A stretch of DNA of 64,000 bases from Tenacibaculum sp. SZ-18 (GTDB taxonomy: Bacteria > Bacteroidota > Bacteroidia > Flavobacteriales > Flavobacteriaceae), in the NCBI RefSeq assembly GCF_002813915.1, contig NZ_CP019335.1, forward strand, positions 3,579,777-3,643,776, written 5' to 3'. The notes under the pieces are model-generated. The model saw only the letters and a list, made by a program, of their open reading frames with translations. It was not told where the DNA came from and ran no database searches. Shown here one piece after another: positions 17,146 through 27,799 of the stretch. The first letter of the stretch is position 1; each line of letters begins with the position of its first letter. The position numbers and the translations under genes were made by a program.

Positions 17146-18318
17146 TTAGTTTAAAATTTTATCAATCATTGCATCTATTTGAAACAACTTTTTACTTGTT
17201 TCAGTTTGGTTTATGTTTCTATTATCATTATTTATTAACTCCTCAAAGATATTCTTAATTTTTATGGAATCCCAAGAGGTGACTATTGTTTTAAAGTTAT
17301 TTTTTTTAAATAATTGTTCAATTTCACTTCCTTTATCCGTAATACACACTACATTAGTTCCGCTAAATAATAGATTTGGTAATTTAGACGGCAACGATCC
17401 TTTTGATGTTCCTGGTAGTTGAGGAACTACTTGAATATCACTTTTCGCATACAATTCTTCAATATTCTTTTTTGGCACTAAAGGATGAAAGAAAATATTT
17501 GTATTTGTATTTGATCTTTTTAATTCGTCAAAATGTATTCCTTGAGAAAATATATGAAACATTACACCATTTAATTCCTTACTGCTATCATTAAATATTT
17601 TAAAAAGTCCTTTAGGATCTTGCTTTTCTCCTAATGCTCCAGAATAAACAATATGCTTATGAGTGTTTGGAAGTATGTTTTCTAAATCGTTAGTTTTACT
17701 TTTTGAATTGATGGTGATAAAAGGATATTGAACCTGTAATTTTGAGATAGGAAGTTTATATATTTCTTGAGCTGTATCTTTCATTTCTTGTGACAAAAAG
17801 ATTAAACTATCACAAGATTGATAACATCCTTTTTCAACATAATGAATTAATTTTGATATAACTTTACTCAACAAACTGGTTTTCTGATTCGCATATATTT
17901 CTTGTAAATCATGAACCATACCTACTTTTTTGGTTCTTTTTTTAAGGAATAATTTTGTTACTAAAAACCCTAAACTAGGAGGAAAAACAGGAATAACAAT
18001 ATCGGTATTACTTCTAAGTTTCGATAAATTTCTTAGTAAGAAAAATGTAAAGCTCAATTCTAAAATTACCCTTCGAATTGTTGCATTATTCGTGAATTTT
18101 AAAAACCATCCTCCTCTTATAATTTCAATCCCATCAATATCTTCAGAACTTTTGTTAATCTTCCAACTTGGATAAAAAGGATGAAAACACAACACTTTTA
18201 CATGATGACCTCTATTTTTTAATGCTATGGCCATTTCAGTATTAAACTTTCCTGTGGATATCGGCTCAGGAAAAAAGAAAGGAGTTACAATCGTGATATT
18301 AACTTTAGTACTAGTCAA
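17146..18318 (-). CDS. Family 4 glycosyltransferase (WbuB-like)
   Basis: 390 residues with a GT-B fold. The N-terminal domain begins TIVTPFFFPEPISTGKFNTE and GHHVKVLCFHPFYPSWK, typical of WbuB/fucosamine-type GT4 transferases; the C-terminal donor domain contains YSGALGEKQDPKGLFKIF and LPSKLPNLLFSGTNVV. It would add one sugar to the growing repeat unit at the cytoplasmic face. It follows the acetyltransferase gene with a 25-bp gap and precedes the priming enzyme by 6 bp. Confidence 0.88.
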   Translation of the reverse strand: MTSTKVNITIVTPFFFPEPISTGKFNTEMAIALKNRGHHVKVLCFHPFYPSWKINKSSEDIDGIEIIRGGWFLKFTNNATIRRVILELSFTFFLLRNLSKLRSNTDIVIPVFPPSLGFLVTKLFLKKRTKKVGMVHDLQEIYANQKTSLLSKVISKLIHYVEKGCYQSCDSLIFLSQEMKDTAQEIYKLPISKLQVQYPFITINSKSKTNDLENILPNTHKHIVYSGALGEKQDPKGLFKIFNDSSKELNGVMFHIFSQGIHFDELKRSNTNTNIFFHPLVPKKNIEELYAKSDIQVVPQLPGTSKGSLPSKLPNLLFSGTNVVCITDKGSEIEQLFKKNNFKTIVTSWDSIKIKNIFEELINNDNRNINQTETSKKLFQIDAMIDKILN

Positions 18319-18343
18319 TTTTTACTTTTAAATTTATTGAGAA

Positions 18344-18892
18344 TTAATTACGGTCTTTTACAATTTTAGCAGGATTACCGTATGCTATTTTTCCTGCTGG
18401 AATATTTTTATAAACACTACTTCTGGAACCAACAACAGACTGTTTTCCTATGGTGATTCCTGGTGCAACAAAAACATCTGTAGCTAACCAGCACTCATCT
18501 TCAATACAAATTTCTTTCGCATAAATCGGGAAAGATACTTTCGAATAATCATGAGATCCAGTGCATATATATGATTTTTGTGAGATAACCGTATTACTTC
18601 CAATAGTTATGTTTCCTAAGTTATACAAAACTACATCGTCACCAATCCAAGAATGATCGCCAATTTTCAATTTCCAAGGGTATGTAACTCTAACAGTTGG
18701 TCTTATGATTACATTTTTTCCAATTTGAGCACCAAACATACGCAACAAAAAACGTCTCCACCCATATAGAAACTGAGGCGAAGTTCTAAATAAAACTCCT
18801 TGAACGATCCACCAAAACTGAACTGTAAAAGGATTCTTACCACGAAAATTAGGTGGTAATTTAAATTTTTGAAGATCTTGTTTTTTACGCAT
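18344..18892 (-). CDS. Hexapeptide-repeat acetyltransferase (WcaF-like)
   Basis: 182 residues forming a left-handed beta-helix of hexapeptide repeats (IGKNVIIRP, IGDHSWIGDDVVLY, ITIGSNTVISQKSYI, ITIGKQSVVGSRSSVY) and the acceptor-side SHDYSKVSFPIY, ending in AYGNPAKIVKDR. This matches the colanic-acid-type WcaF acetyltransferases. It would O-acetylate a sugar in the glycan using acetyl-CoA. Its start overlaps the end of the upstream glycosyltransferase gene by 8 bp. Confidence 0.92.
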   Translation of the reverse strand: MRKKQDLQKFKLPPNFRGKNPFTVQFWWIVQGVLFRTSPQFLYGWRRFLLRMFGAQIGKNVIIRPTVRVTYPWKLKIGDHSWIGDDVVLYNLGNITIGSNTVISQKSYICTGSHDYSKVSFPIYAKEICIEDECWLATDVFVAPGITIGKQSVVGSRSSVYKNIPAGKIAYGNPAKIVKDRN

Positions 18893-19961
18893 TCAGTATA
18901 TCTATGAAATTTTCACCAAAATTATTTAATGAAAAATTTTTCTGAAAATAAATCTCATTAAATTTTGCTTTTTCTTCTACAAAATCAAGATTTTGTGCTA
19001 AATAAGAAAGTGTAACAACAATACTTTTTACACTTTCTTTGGCTATAAATTTACCATTTTTTGAGTCTTGAATAATATCAGGAATACCCGCATGAGCTGT
19101 TGTTACCACACAATTTTTACTTGCTAACGCCTCTAATATAGAAATTGGTTGTCCTTCCATTTTATAAAAAGTTGGTAGTATGAAAGTATTACTCCAATAA
19201 AGCAAGGATTTCTTATCTTCTTCCTTAACAACTCCAACATATTCAGTAAACTTTAAACTGTTTAACTTCTCCTCAATGTTATCCTTTAAGTTTATATCTA
19301 TATTTCCGGCAATTTTAGCCTCATAGAGAATATTATTTTCCTCTAAACTAATTAATGCATCCAATAAATAAATTATCCCTTTCTCCTGCATTAAGTTACT
19401 TAAAAACACTAATTTTAACTTACTAAAATCTTTCTCTCGCTCATCACGTAGATAATCTTCTGCAAAATTATATAAAACGTGAATTTGATCAGAATCCAAA
19501 AAAGGAGTTAGATTATTTTTTAGAGATTCTGATAGTACAATTCCTTTAGAAAATCTCTTTACCAAATATTTAAATAATCTTTTCTTTTTGCCTGTCAAAC
19601 TTTGGTAGCAATCTCCTAAATGATTTCCATGAACATGAATTATTAACTCTTTATTAAGCAATGAGCCTAGTAAAATAAATACTGCATATTTAACAATACC
19701 AAAAAAGGTTTGACCTGGAGTGATGTAAATAGCATTACTAGAAAAAACTTTATAAAGATGTAGATTCAAACTAAAATAGAACCATGCCTTTTTTATTGAG
19801 AAACTTCCTAAATCTTCACTAAAATTTGGATTAGAAGTATTGACATAATCTACGGAATAATCATCTGATTTCTCAAGAATTTCTTTCACAACTTTATTAG
19901 CTAAAGAAACTCCCGAAATAGGATCGGGTAAAGGTCCAATTAGTAAAATTTTAGACTTCAT
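18885..19961 (-). CDS. Family 4 glycosyltransferase
   Basis: 358 residues, GT-B fold. It starts KILLIGPLPDPISGVSLANK and carries in the donor domain LKLVFLSNLMQEKGIIYLLDA and the E-x7-E region FYKMEGQPISILEALASKNCVV, which binds the nucleotide sugar. An inner-membrane-associated hydrophobic stretch at about 75-105 is common in such enzymes. It overlaps both neighbours (11 bp with the upstream polymerase/ligase gene, 8 bp with the acetyltransferase gene), so translation in this operon is tightly coupled. Confidence 0.9.
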   Translation of the reverse strand: MKSKILLIGPLPDPISGVSLANKVVKEILEKSDDYSVDYVNTSNPNFSEDLGSFSIKKAWFYFSLNLHLYKVFSSNAIYITPGQTFFGIVKYAVFILLGSLLNKELIIHVHGNHLGDCYQSLTGKKKRLFKYLVKRFSKGIVLSESLKNNLTPFLDSDQIHVLYNFAEDYLRDEREKDFSKLKLVFLSNLMQEKGIIYLLDALISLEENNILYEAKIAGNIDINLKDNIEEKLNSLKFTEYVGVVKEEDKKSLLYWSNTFILPTFYKMEGQPISILEALASKNCVVTTAHAGIPDIIQDSKNGKFIAKESVKSIVVTLSYLAQNLDFVEEKAKFNEIYFQKNFSLNNFGENFIDILNA

Positions 19962-21153
19962 TACTACTTAAATAACTTTTCAACCCAAAAAAACATGTAA
20001 AAAAACTAAAATAAACAACTCCATTCTCTCTCTCCAAAATACTTTCAGTTAACATATTTGCTAAATAAAAGACACAAATAACGACGAATAAATGATTCTT
20101 CTGTTTTACGGCTAATTTGATATTATAAAAATTTACTCCTAAAAAAAGCATTAAGAGTACAATCCCTCCAATTAACACAAAACTTATGTATTGGTTATGA
20201 GAGTTGTATTTGTCCTTCCTTAACGTTTCATTCGTATAACTGTTTATTAGTACTTTATTAAAATCACCGATTCCATGTCCTAAAAACAAAGATTGTCCCA
20301 TTGGCTTCAATGACGATTTATAAATTTCAGCTCTCATGTTTGTTGATGTGAAATTGTTTTCAGTTAAAGGAGTAATATTTAACAACTCTTTAAAATTATT
20401 TCTCAATTTAGAAGAAGAAAACAAAAGAGTAAAACCTACCAATGATAATAACAATACTCTTAGTTTCATTTTTTTATTTAAAATAAATATAACAGCATAA
20501 GAAAGAACTATACTCAAAGATAAAATCGGACCTTTCTTCATCAATATTGATAAAAAGAAAAGTAAAATTGTAGCTAAAAATAAAATCCATTTATTATTAT
20601 TTTTCATAAACAAGTAAAAACAAAAAACAAGAGCAATTCCTATATGCATTGAAAGATAAATCGGGTGTATACTGAATTTATCTAACTTTTGATCTACTAT
20701 AATTATATAATGCCTCATTGCATTAAAGACATTTGCATATTTCACACAGTACCATAAAAATATGGACATATTAAAACCTATTACACTTAAAACATATGTG
20801 TATAAAAACTTATTTTTATTATTATAAATATTTTTGTAATCATCAATCGATATCAAAGAGAATAATAGAGGAAATAACAAAAGAGATAACATTGTTTGTA
20901 GTTTTAAACTCGCATAACGCATATCTTGCGAATAAAAAACAGTTAGCAATATAAATATGTAAACACTACTATTTATTAAAAAAAATTTCCAGTTGAACTT
21001 TTGCTTATTTGTAATCGCTTTAATGATAAGTATTAGTGCAAATAAAACAATTGCTATTGATTTTAAATTTCTAGGGAATAAAACCAAAGAGAATAACAAC
21101 ATGAATGCAATATTAATTTCTTCGTTCCTTATGAATTTCAATATCTTTTTCAT
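19951..21153 (-). CDS. O-antigen polymerase/ligase-like membrane protein
   Basis: 400 residues with about ten membrane helices and a larger periplasmic loop at about 245-315 containing the GHGIGDFNKVLINSY segment and SHNQYISFVLIGGI. The GxGxGxF...HNxYL pattern is that of the O-antigen ligase / Wzy_C (WaaL-like) family. It would polymerise repeat units or ligate the finished chain outside the membrane. Ligase and polymerase cannot be told apart by sequence alone. The next upstream gene is another polymerase-like protein, so one may ligate and the other polymerise. Confidence 0.82.
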   Translation of the reverse strand: MKKILKFIRNEEINIAFMLLFSLVLFPRNLKSIAIVLFALILIIKAITNKQKFNWKFFLINSSVYIFILLTVFYSQDMRYASLKLQTMLSLLLFPLLFSLISIDDYKNIYNNKNKFLYTYVLSVIGFNMSIFLWYCVKYANVFNAMRHYIIIVDQKLDKFSIHPIYLSMHIGIALVFCFYLFMKNNNKWILFLATILLFFLSILMKKGPILSLSIVLSYAVIFILNKKMKLRVLLLSLVGFTLLFSSSKLRNNFKELLNITPLTENNFTSTNMRAEIYKSSLKPMGQSLFLGHGIGDFNKVLINSYTNETLRKDKYNSHNQYISFVLIGGIVLLMLFLGVNFYNIKLAVKQKNHLFVVICVFYLANMLTESILERENGVVYFSFFTCFFGLKSYLSSNEV

Positions 21154-21154
21154 A

Positions 21155-22573
21155 TTATTTTTTTAAAGCATTATGTATAATTATTTCAACAACTCTAGGA
21201 AAGTAAACAACTGCAAGTAAAGGAGCTATAAAATAAGAAAAACCATTTGTAAAATCTCCTCGCAATAAAAACAATAAGTGCATTGCAAAATAAAAAGCCA
21301 TTGTTTTTTTTAACATATCTTTCCCTTTCAACCAAGTTATCATTATTGATAAAATATGCGCTAAAATAATTGCATAAATAACTACCCCTACAATTCCAAA
21401 ATTTAAAAACCCCTCTGAAACAAAAGGGCAAGATAAATTAGTGTGATTATATCCATAATCACTAACTAAATAATCTCCAATCATTTCTCCTGAAGAAACA
21501 GGTTTTGAAACCCAAATACTACGAGGAATAAAGAAAAAAATACCTCCTAAAAGTTGATATCCTAAAGAAAAACCATTAACGTTAACATAATCAATAGCTG
21601 TTTTAAAATTAAAAAAAGCATCATAATTTAATGTGTTAAACGCATTGGAAATTCCGCCTCCTTTCATTTGTTCAATTAATAAATATGGATTTCTATATAT
21701 TTCTATTAATGTTGCATCAGAATGGGTTATAATTGCCATTAATGGAAATAAAATAATCATTGAAAAGAATAAAAAACAAACTGTTTTTACATTACTGTTT
21801 AATATGTTTGGTTTAAATAAAAATATTAATGAAATATATAATGGTCCTAGAGCATTTCTCTTTTCTGTCAATGGGTTTTTAAACCAAAATAACAATGTTA
21901 TCACAACCGTAAAAAAAAGAATAATATTCAAATAATTATTTCTGTTTTTATGCTTCTTTTTAAAATATTGAAAACACATTATGACTGCCGCAAAAGGAAT
22001 AAAAAAGATAAATTTTTTCCAAAATAATAAAACTGAAACAGAATATTTCGAAGGAACCCAACTTGAACGATTAAGTTCATAGCTTATAAAATTATAACTA
22101 AACACAAAAAAAATAATACTTAAAACAGTGAAAATAAGTACTTTAAAAGGTAAAATTTTAATACTAAAAGTACTTTCTTCTTTCGGTGTAAAGTTGTTTA
22201 ATCTTTTATTTTTTAATATTATATATGATAAAATAAAAACACTGTTGAAAACAGTAATTAATGCATTAACATATATTACTAAATCCTCTTTATAAGGAAA
22301 TTTAGTTATAAACAAAGGGTTTTCGACCCCTGTAAATGAGTTAATTTGGGTAATGGGTGCAGCTAAGAAAAAAAGAAAGTTAAAAACAATATAAGTTGAT
22401 AAAAAAGGGGAATAATTCTTTTCATAATACAAATGATATATTGTTATGACGAATAACACACAAGCACTTACAAAAAAAGACAGCCATACTTTAATATCTG
22501 CTGTAAATGTAACGAACATTATTAGCAATAAAGCCATATAAACTGTTATAAATACACTTCTTAATTTTATCAT
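21155..22573 (-). CDS. Oligosaccharide repeat-unit polymerase-like protein (Wzy-type)
   Basis: 472 residues with about twelve predicted membrane helices and a long loop near 320-400 (IPRSIWVSKPVSSGEMIGDY, then SCPFVSEGFLNFGIVGVVIY). The RSIWxxKP and EGFLNFG pattern is seen in O-antigen-polymerase-like (OafB/Wzy) proteins. Sequence conservation in this class is poor, so the call rests on topology, these motifs and position in the operon. Its start overlaps the end of the upstream gene by 4 bp. Confidence 0.75.
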   Translation of the reverse strand: MIKLRSVFITVYMALLLIMFVTFTADIKVWLSFFVSACVLFVITIYHLYYEKNYSPFLSTYIVFNFLFFLAAPITQINSFTGVENPLFITKFPYKEDLVIYVNALITVFNSVFILSYIILKNKRLNNFTPKEESTFSIKILPFKVLIFTVLSIIFFVFSYNFISYELNRSSWVPSKYSVSVLLFWKKFIFFIPFAAVIMCFQYFKKKHKNRNNYLNIILFFTVVITLLFWFKNPLTEKRNALGPLYISLIFLFKPNILNSNVKTVCFLFFSMIILFPLMAIITHSDATLIEIYRNPYLLIEQMKGGGISNAFNTLNYDAFFNFKTAIDYVNVNGFSLGYQLLGGIFFFIPRSIWVSKPVSSGEMIGDYLVSDYGYNHTNLSCPFVSEGFLNFGIVGVVIYAIILAHILSIMITWLKGKDMLKKTMAFYFAMHLLFLLRGDFTNGFSYFIAPLLAVVYFPRVVEIIIHNALKK

Positions 22574-23259
22574 TGAATCAATTTTATATAAGTGTTAGCC
22601 ATAGCATCTGTTAAATCTTTTTTAAAAAAATTTCTTTTAATTAAAGCCTTAAAATTCACAATAGAATGTATCTTAAATAATAATAAATTTTCATTCGATA
22701 TTTCAGCTTCAATTTCAGGTGGGTGCTTTTCATTTAGTAAACCTAAAATTATTAATGCAATGAAAGATAGTAACTCTATGGCTATTTTTAATCCGCGACT
22801 TACTTCATTTATATAATAATCTATTATTAAAATACCATTCCCATATAGTAAAAAATACATTCCAATAATACTAAAAACCATAATAGGAGCAATAATTTCA
22901 AGTTTTAATGATGAACTAGATTTATATTTAAAGAATAAGTACTCTGTAAAGTTTCTATTAAAAAATAATTTATTCTTTTTAACTGATAAGTCATAATATA
23001 CAACAGCACCAATTAAAAACGCGACAAGTGCATGTAAATACATTTTAATTACGCTAAAAAAGTATCCTTGAGAAACTTTATCCAAATTGAAAAGAGAAAT
23101 CTTAAGTTCGTAATAATAAAAGTAAAGAGTGGACAAATCTAATGAAAGTACACTAAAAAGGATGTAGATATATATCGCACTTAACAAGTAGTATTTCAAT
23201 CCTCTATTCAATAAGAATATCAAAAAAAATACAGCTAAAATTAATAGTGTTAATTCCAT
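22570..23259 (-). CDS. Membrane protein of the glycan cluster, unknown
   Basis: 229 residues with five or six membrane segments in the first 170 residues (LTLLILAVFFLIFLLN, YLLSAIYIYILFSVL, MYLHALVAFLIGAVVYY, IIAPIMVFSIIGMYFLLY, IAIELLSFIALIILGLL) and a charged cytoplasmic tail. No family is recognised. It is coupled to the downstream Wzy-type gene by a 4-bp overlap. It could be an accessory subunit or the shortened front part of a polymerase; no frame continuation into the next gene was found to support a split gene. Confidence 0.6.
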   Translation of the reverse strand: MELTLLILAVFFLIFLLNRGLKYYLLSAIYIYILFSVLSLDLSTLYFYYYELKISLFNLDKVSQGYFFSVIKMYLHALVAFLIGAVVYYDLSVKKNKLFFNRNFTEYLFFKYKSSSSLKLEIIAPIMVFSIIGMYFLLYGNGILIIDYYINEVSRGLKIAIELLSFIALIILGLLNEKHPPEIEAEISNENLLLFKIHSIVNFKALIKRNFFKKDLTDAMANTYIKLIQ

Positions 23260-23268
23260 AATACAAAA

Positions 23269-24540
23269 CTATCGTTCTATTTGTTTTGTTTTATCAATAA
23301 CCTTGTGAATTATATTGATAACATTACTCCTAAAATAAATAAGGATAACAGAAATAAAAATTATTTGATATAAAATAGACGAAATAGGCTGTGCTAAAAC
23401 TCCGTATTTATCAGTTATTAATTTTACAATACCCAAGAAAGAAATTGAAATTATAGTTTGAGCTAAAAATAAAACCTTCGTGTTTTCTGTTGCTTTTATT
23501 AAATATACTATTGGATTGGTTAACGCTAATGAAATATAAAAAATAGCTATGTAATACAATAAGTAGGTGTATGGTAAATAATCCTTGTTGAAAATTGTTT
23601 CAAACAAAGTATTCTTAAACACTAAAAATAGTAAAGTGAAAACTCCGACGACCAAAAGACCAATAAAAATTAAACGTGCTATGTATTTTACAATACTGGT
23701 ACGGTCATTATTTTTAATGTAAGTCGCAATTTTAAGAGGTACAATATTATCTAAAGCATGAAAAAAGATGTGAGTAATACCAAATAAACTTTGAGCCGCT
23801 TTTTGAGCTCCAACAGCGGTAGCTCCAAGAAATGCTCCTGCTCCCAGCATAAATGTATTATCTGAAACCCACTGTATGATTGAGCTTGCTAAAAGCCATT
23901 TGGAAAACATCCAGTTTCTAAAAAAGTGAACTTTAAAGTTTTCTAAGTTTACTTTTAAATTCCTGTAAATAGTGTAAAAAGGAATAATTCCTAATAAGTT
24001 TGCAACTGTTAATATTAGCAGAGTTTTTCTTAGTGTTATATCATATAAAAGAAACAAAACAGTTGTTCCTACAAGGAATAAGCTATTTCGCAAAACATCA
24101 GAAAAAAAACTAAGCTTTGGAGTTTCTTTTACATAAAAATAACGTCTTACAAAATCTTGATTTAAGGTTACAAAAATTAGTAATGTAATTAATAGAGAAT
24201 AGTTAGATAAATCCCAATTCTTATTAAATATCCAACTTAAATTTATCATTAAAAATGCAAGTAGCGAAAGTAACAAGCTGAAACCAATACTTTGAATTTT
24301 AACAACCTTTAAATACTCATTTTTTGAAGATACTTTTGGCGTAATATTCATCATTGGAACGGTGACCAGTGATTGAAATATTAAAGTAAATAGTAACATT
24401 CCTAGAACTATAATCACATAAACACCAAACTCTTCAATACCCAAATACTTGGCTAATAGTATATTTGATAAAAAATTAGTTCCTGATACTAAAGCCTGAT
24501 CTAAAAATGCCCAAGATGTTTTTCCTTCTTTACTAAACAA
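23269..24540 (-). CDS. Oligosaccharide flippase (Wzx-type)
   Basis: 423 residues with about twelve membrane helices and a MATE/MOP-like two-bundle arrangement. The start ([32 protein letters not shown], positions about 8-39) is typical of polysaccharide-biosynthesis flippases. It would move undecaprenyl-linked repeat units to the periplasm. It overlaps the end of fcl by 8 bp and lies directly upstream of the polymerase-like genes, as expected of a Wzx/Wzy pathway. Confidence 0.88.
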   Translation of the reverse strand: MFSKEGKTSWAFLDQALVSGTNFLSNILLAKYLGIEEFGVYVIIVLGMLLFTLIFQSLVTVPMMNITPKVSSKNEYLKVVKIQSIGFSLLLSLLAFLMINLSWIFNKNWDLSNYSLLITLLIFVTLNQDFVRRYFYVKETPKLSFFSDVLRNSLFLVGTTVLFLLYDITLRKTLLILTVANLLGIIPFYTIYRNLKVNLENFKVHFFRNWMFSKWLLASSIIQWVSDNTFMLGAGAFLGATAVGAQKAAQSLFGITHIFFHALDNIVPLKIATYIKNNDRTSIVKYIARLIFIGLLVVGVFTLLFLVFKNTLFETIFNKDYLPYTYLLYYIAIFYISLALTNPIVYLIKATENTKVLFLAQTIISISFLGIVKLITDKYGVLAQPISSILYQIIFISVILIYFRSNVINIIHKVIDKTKQIER

Positions 24541-25597
24541 GTTGATTCACTTTTTTTTCTGTATACCATGCGTACATTTTATCAATACCATCATTAAGTT
24601 CAACTGAATGTTTCCAACCAAGTCCGTTTAATTTAGACACATCTGTTACCTTTCTCATTGTACCATCAGGTTTATCTGTATTAAAAACTAATTCTCCTTG
24701 ATAATCAATTTTGTCTTTTATTAATTCAGCTAGTTCTTTTATTGATATTTCTTTACCTGTACCAATATTTATATGAGTATTCTTAATATCGTGTTCTACA
24801 CCTTGAATTGTGTCTTTAAAATCAACCTTTTCCATAATGTGAACACAAGCATCTGCCATATCTTCGCTCCACAGAAATTCACGTTTTGGTTTTCCAGAAC
24901 CCCAAATTTCAACACTATTTTCACTTACGCCAAATCCATTTAAATACCTTTTCGCTTCCTCAATTGATTCAACATTTAAGTTATTAATAATCGTTGCGTT
25001 CTTTCCTTCAGATAATAACTTTGCCAAGTGAATTTTTCTTATCAATGCCGGTAATACATGAGATTTTTCTAAGTCAAAATTATCATTTGGTCCATATAAG
25101 TTTGTTGGCATAACCGAAATGAAATTCGTTCTATATTGTAAGTTATAACTCTCACACATTTTAATTCCAGCAATCTTGGCAATTGCGTACGGTTCATTAG
25201 TATATTCTAATTCATTCGTAAGTAATGAATCTTCCTTCAAAGGTTGCGGTGCATTCTTTGGATAAATACATGTACTTCCTAAAAAAAGCAACTTCTTTAC
25301 ATTATGCTTATAACTTTGATGAATTACATTATTTTGAATCATCAAATTCTCATAAATAAAGTCAGCTCGATATGTGTTATTCGCTACGATTCCACCAACT
25401 TTTGCTGCCGCTAAAAAAACATATTCTGGTTGTTCCTTTTTAAAAAAATCGGCTGTGGCTATTTGATCTGTTAAATCAAGTTCTTTGTGAGTTCTTGTGA
25501 CAATATTTGTAAATCCTTTTTCCTGAAGGTTTTTTATAATTGCACTTCCTACCAACCCTCTGTGGCCAGCAACATATATTTTAGAAGATTTATTCAT
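24533..25597 (-). CDS. fcl: GDP-L-fucose synthase
   Basis: 354 residues, extended SDR family. The Rossmann motif is [14 protein letters not shown], and the catalytic Tyr/Lys pair is in [30 protein letters not shown] is the family's substrate-binding segment. It carries an extra stretch at about 196-220 ([20 protein letters not shown]) often seen in Bacteroidota homologues. It epimerises and reduces GDP-4-keto-6-deoxy-D-mannose to GDP-L-fucose with NADPH. It works with the adjacent gmd product (8-bp overlap), so the glycan probably contains L-fucose or a derivative. Confidence 0.96.
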   Translation of the reverse strand: MNKSSKIYVAGHRGLVGSAIIKNLQEKGFTNIVTRTHKELDLTDQIATADFFKKEQPEYVFLAAAKVGGIVANNTYRADFIYENLMIQNNVIHQSYKHNVKKLLFLGSTCIYPKNAPQPLKEDSLLTNELEYTNEPYAIAKIAGIKMCESYNLQYRTNFISVMPTNLYGPNDNFDLEKSHVLPALIRKIHLAKLLSEGKNATIINNLNVESIEEAKRYLNGFGVSENSVEIWGSGKPKREFLWSEDMADACVHIMEKVDFKDTIQGVEHDIKNTHINIGTGKEISIKELAELIKDKIDYQGELVFNTDKPDGTMRKVTDVSKLNGLGWKHSVELNDGIDKMYAWYTEKKVNQLV

Positions 25598-26705
25598 AAT
25601 TATTCAGAATATCGTGGCCTCCTTTTTGTAAGTAAGTTTCTCGTTCCATCAATTTTAAATCACTTTCCATCATTTCTTTCACCATATCTTCTAAGGTGTA
25701 TTCTGGAACCCAACCTAACTTTTCTTTTGCTTTGGTTGCATCTCCTATTAACAAATCCACTTCTGTAGGTCGATAGTAATGAGGATCGATAGAAACAACC
25801 TCTTGACCTATTTCTAGATTAAAATCTGAATTACTACTTGATTTTACAATTCCTCTCTCATCCTTTCCTTCTCCCTCAAAAGATAACTCAACTCCTATTT
25901 CATTAAAAGCCATTTTTACAAAATCTCTAACTGTTGTTGTTTTACCTGTAGCGATAACCCAATCTTCCGCTTGATCTGCCTGTAGAATCATCCACATCAT
26001 ACGGACGTAATCTTTTGCATGTCCCCAATCTCTTTGAGCATTTAAATTTCCTAGATACAATTTATCTTGTAAACCATGTGCAATTTTTGAAACTGCTCTG
26101 GTAATTTTCCTAGTTACAAATGTTTCTCCTCTAATTGGTGATTCGTGATTAAATAAAATACCGTTACAACCAAAAATATTGTAAGCTTCTCTGTAATTTA
26201 CAGTAATCCAATAAGCATACATTTTAGCAACACCATAAGGACTTCTTGGATAAAAAGGTGTTTTTTCCGATTGTGGAACTTCCTGTACTTTACCGTACAA
26301 TTCGGATGTTGAAGCTTGATAGATTTTTGTTTTATTTTCAAGCTTTAAAATTCGAATGGCTTCTAACAAACGTAAAGTTCCTAAACCATCCACATTTGCA
26401 GTGTACTCTGGAGTTTCAAATGAAACATGTACGTGGCTCATCGCGGCCAAATTATAAATCTCATCTGGCTGAACTTCTTGTAAAATTCTGATAAGGTTCG
26501 TTCCGTCTGTCATATCTCCATAATGGAGAATTAGATTTCTATTTAATGTATGTGGATCTTGGTATAAATGATCTATACGCTGAGTATTAAAACTAGATGC
26601 TCTTCTTTTTATACCATGAACTATATAACCTTTTTCTAATAAAAGTTCAGCTAAATATGCACCATCTTGCCCTGTAATTCCTGTAATTAAAGCTACCTTT
26701 TTCAT
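25590..26705 (-). CDS. gmd: GDP-mannose 4,6-dehydratase
   Basis: 371 residues, extended SDR. Rossmann motif [19 protein letters not shown], then [18 protein letters not shown]; the catalytic triad region shows [17 protein letters not shown] and [33 protein letters not shown] and [17 protein letters not shown] bind substrate. It converts GDP-D-mannose to GDP-4-keto-6-deoxy-D-mannose, the first step to GDP-L-fucose. Length and motifs are fully normal. First of the two sugar-nucleotide genes in the operon. Confidence 0.97.
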   Translation of the reverse strand: MKKVALITGITGQDGAYLAELLLEKGYIVHGIKRRASSFNTQRIDHLYQDPHTLNRNLILHYGDMTDGTNLIRILQEVQPDEIYNLAAMSHVHVSFETPEYTANVDGLGTLRLLEAIRILKLENKTKIYQASTSELYGKVQEVPQSEKTPFYPRSPYGVAKMYAYWITVNYREAYNIFGCNGILFNHESPIRGETFVTRKITRAVSKIAHGLQDKLYLGNLNAQRDWGHAKDYVRMMWMILQADQAEDWVIATGKTTTVRDFVKMAFNEIGVELSFEGEGKDERGIVKSSSNSDFNLEIGQEVVSIDPHYYRPTEVDLLIGDATKAKEKLGWVPEYTLEDMVKEMMESDLKLMERETYLQKGGHDILNNYE

Positions 26706-26745
26706 TTTATTTGACTAATTATAATAGAATTTTACTTAGAGAATT

Positions 26746-27789
26746 TTAAGCCTTCGATTTATATGACTCTAAGTATGTATTTAACTTTATCAGTAATAAA
26801 GCAAAAACCATTAATACAAAACCTACTAAAGCAAATTGAAATCCCTTATTTTTTTCTATTTCTCTAACCTTATGACCAATGGGTTGAAAGTTTGAAACAA
26901 TATTTATAACTTCTGACTTTTCTGATAAATCATTATTCACATCAACTAATCTATTATTTAACACTAAATTCGTTTCAAATAGTTTTAGCTCTTTATCCGT
27001 TGTTGTGTTATTCTGGGCTAAATCGATTGTTGTTCCAGCACTCGTTTTTTTCGCTTCCTCCAATAAAACTAACTTATAAAGGTTGTGAAGTGAATCTGTT
27101 TGCTGCAAGTTTTTTCTGAGCAAAGCATCTGTACGTTGCAAGTTTTCCCTACTATTTGTCTTTAATTTCTTAAAATAATCGTTGTTGATGATAGAAGAAA
27201 TAATTGGGTTGCTTAACTTTTTAAATACATTGTCTTTTGAAGATGTAACTAAAATTTCATGAATTTTATAATCTACTTCGGTAAAAGTTGCTTTAAACTT
27301 TTTGTAGGAATAACTTTTTACAGATGAAGTATCTATAGATTGCATTAAATCATCAAATGATGTTAGAATATCATTTTCGTTTACCACTGGTTTAATGGTA
27401 AATCTTTTTAGAGATTCCGCTTCCTCAGGAGAAATATTAAATATTTGAGATAAGTCTTCGTAATCCTTTTGTTTTACTAAATCATCATAAAACTTAACAT
27501 TGTTATACAGTTGTCTTGAGCTTCCAAAGTTAGGTTTTACGAATAAATTTGCTTCATACTTTTTACCTGTTTTAAACTCTAGTAAAACCCCTAAAGCACC
27601 ACCAACTATTGTGGCGATTCCTAACTTTATTATATTTAATTTAACAAAAAGTAGTACCTCAATTGTAAACCTAAATATGGCTTTGAAAATTGAAGTAATA
27701 AATTTTCCTATTTTGAAAAAAGCATTGCCGATAACTGTAAATAAAGAACCTAAATCAACCTCTTCGTTTTCCTTTGTTTGTTTTGACAT
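26746..27789 (-). CDS. Wzz-like chain-length / polysaccharide co-polymerase protein
   Basis: 347 residues with two membrane helices, one at about 55-75 (IIKLGIATIVGGALGVLLEF) and one near the C-terminus (FQFALVGFVLMVFALLLI), enclosing a periplasmic region rich in helix. That topology is that of Wzz-type co-polymerases. The N-terminal cytoplasmic part (VDLGSLFTVIGNAFFKIGKF) also fits flavobacterial Wzz-like proteins. The typical proline-rich motif before the second helix is not obvious. It would set glycan chain length together with the Wzy-type polymerase. Confidence 0.75.
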   Translation of the reverse strand: MSKQTKENEEVDLGSLFTVIGNAFFKIGKFITSIFKAIFRFTIEVLLFVKLNIIKLGIATIVGGALGVLLEFKTGKKYEANLFVKPNFGSSRQLYNNVKFYDDLVKQKDYEDLSQIFNISPEEAESLKRFTIKPVVNENDILTSFDDLMQSIDTSSVKSYSYKKFKATFTEVDYKIHEILVTSSKDNVFKKLSNPIISSIINNDYFKKLKTNSRENLQRTDALLRKNLQQTDSLHNLYKLVLLEEAKKTSAGTTIDLAQNNTTTDKELKLFETNLVLNNRLVDVNNDLSEKSEVINIVSNFQPIGHKVREIEKNKGFQFALVGFVLMVFALLLIKLNTYLESYKSKA

Positions 27790-27799
27790 TTCTGTAACC

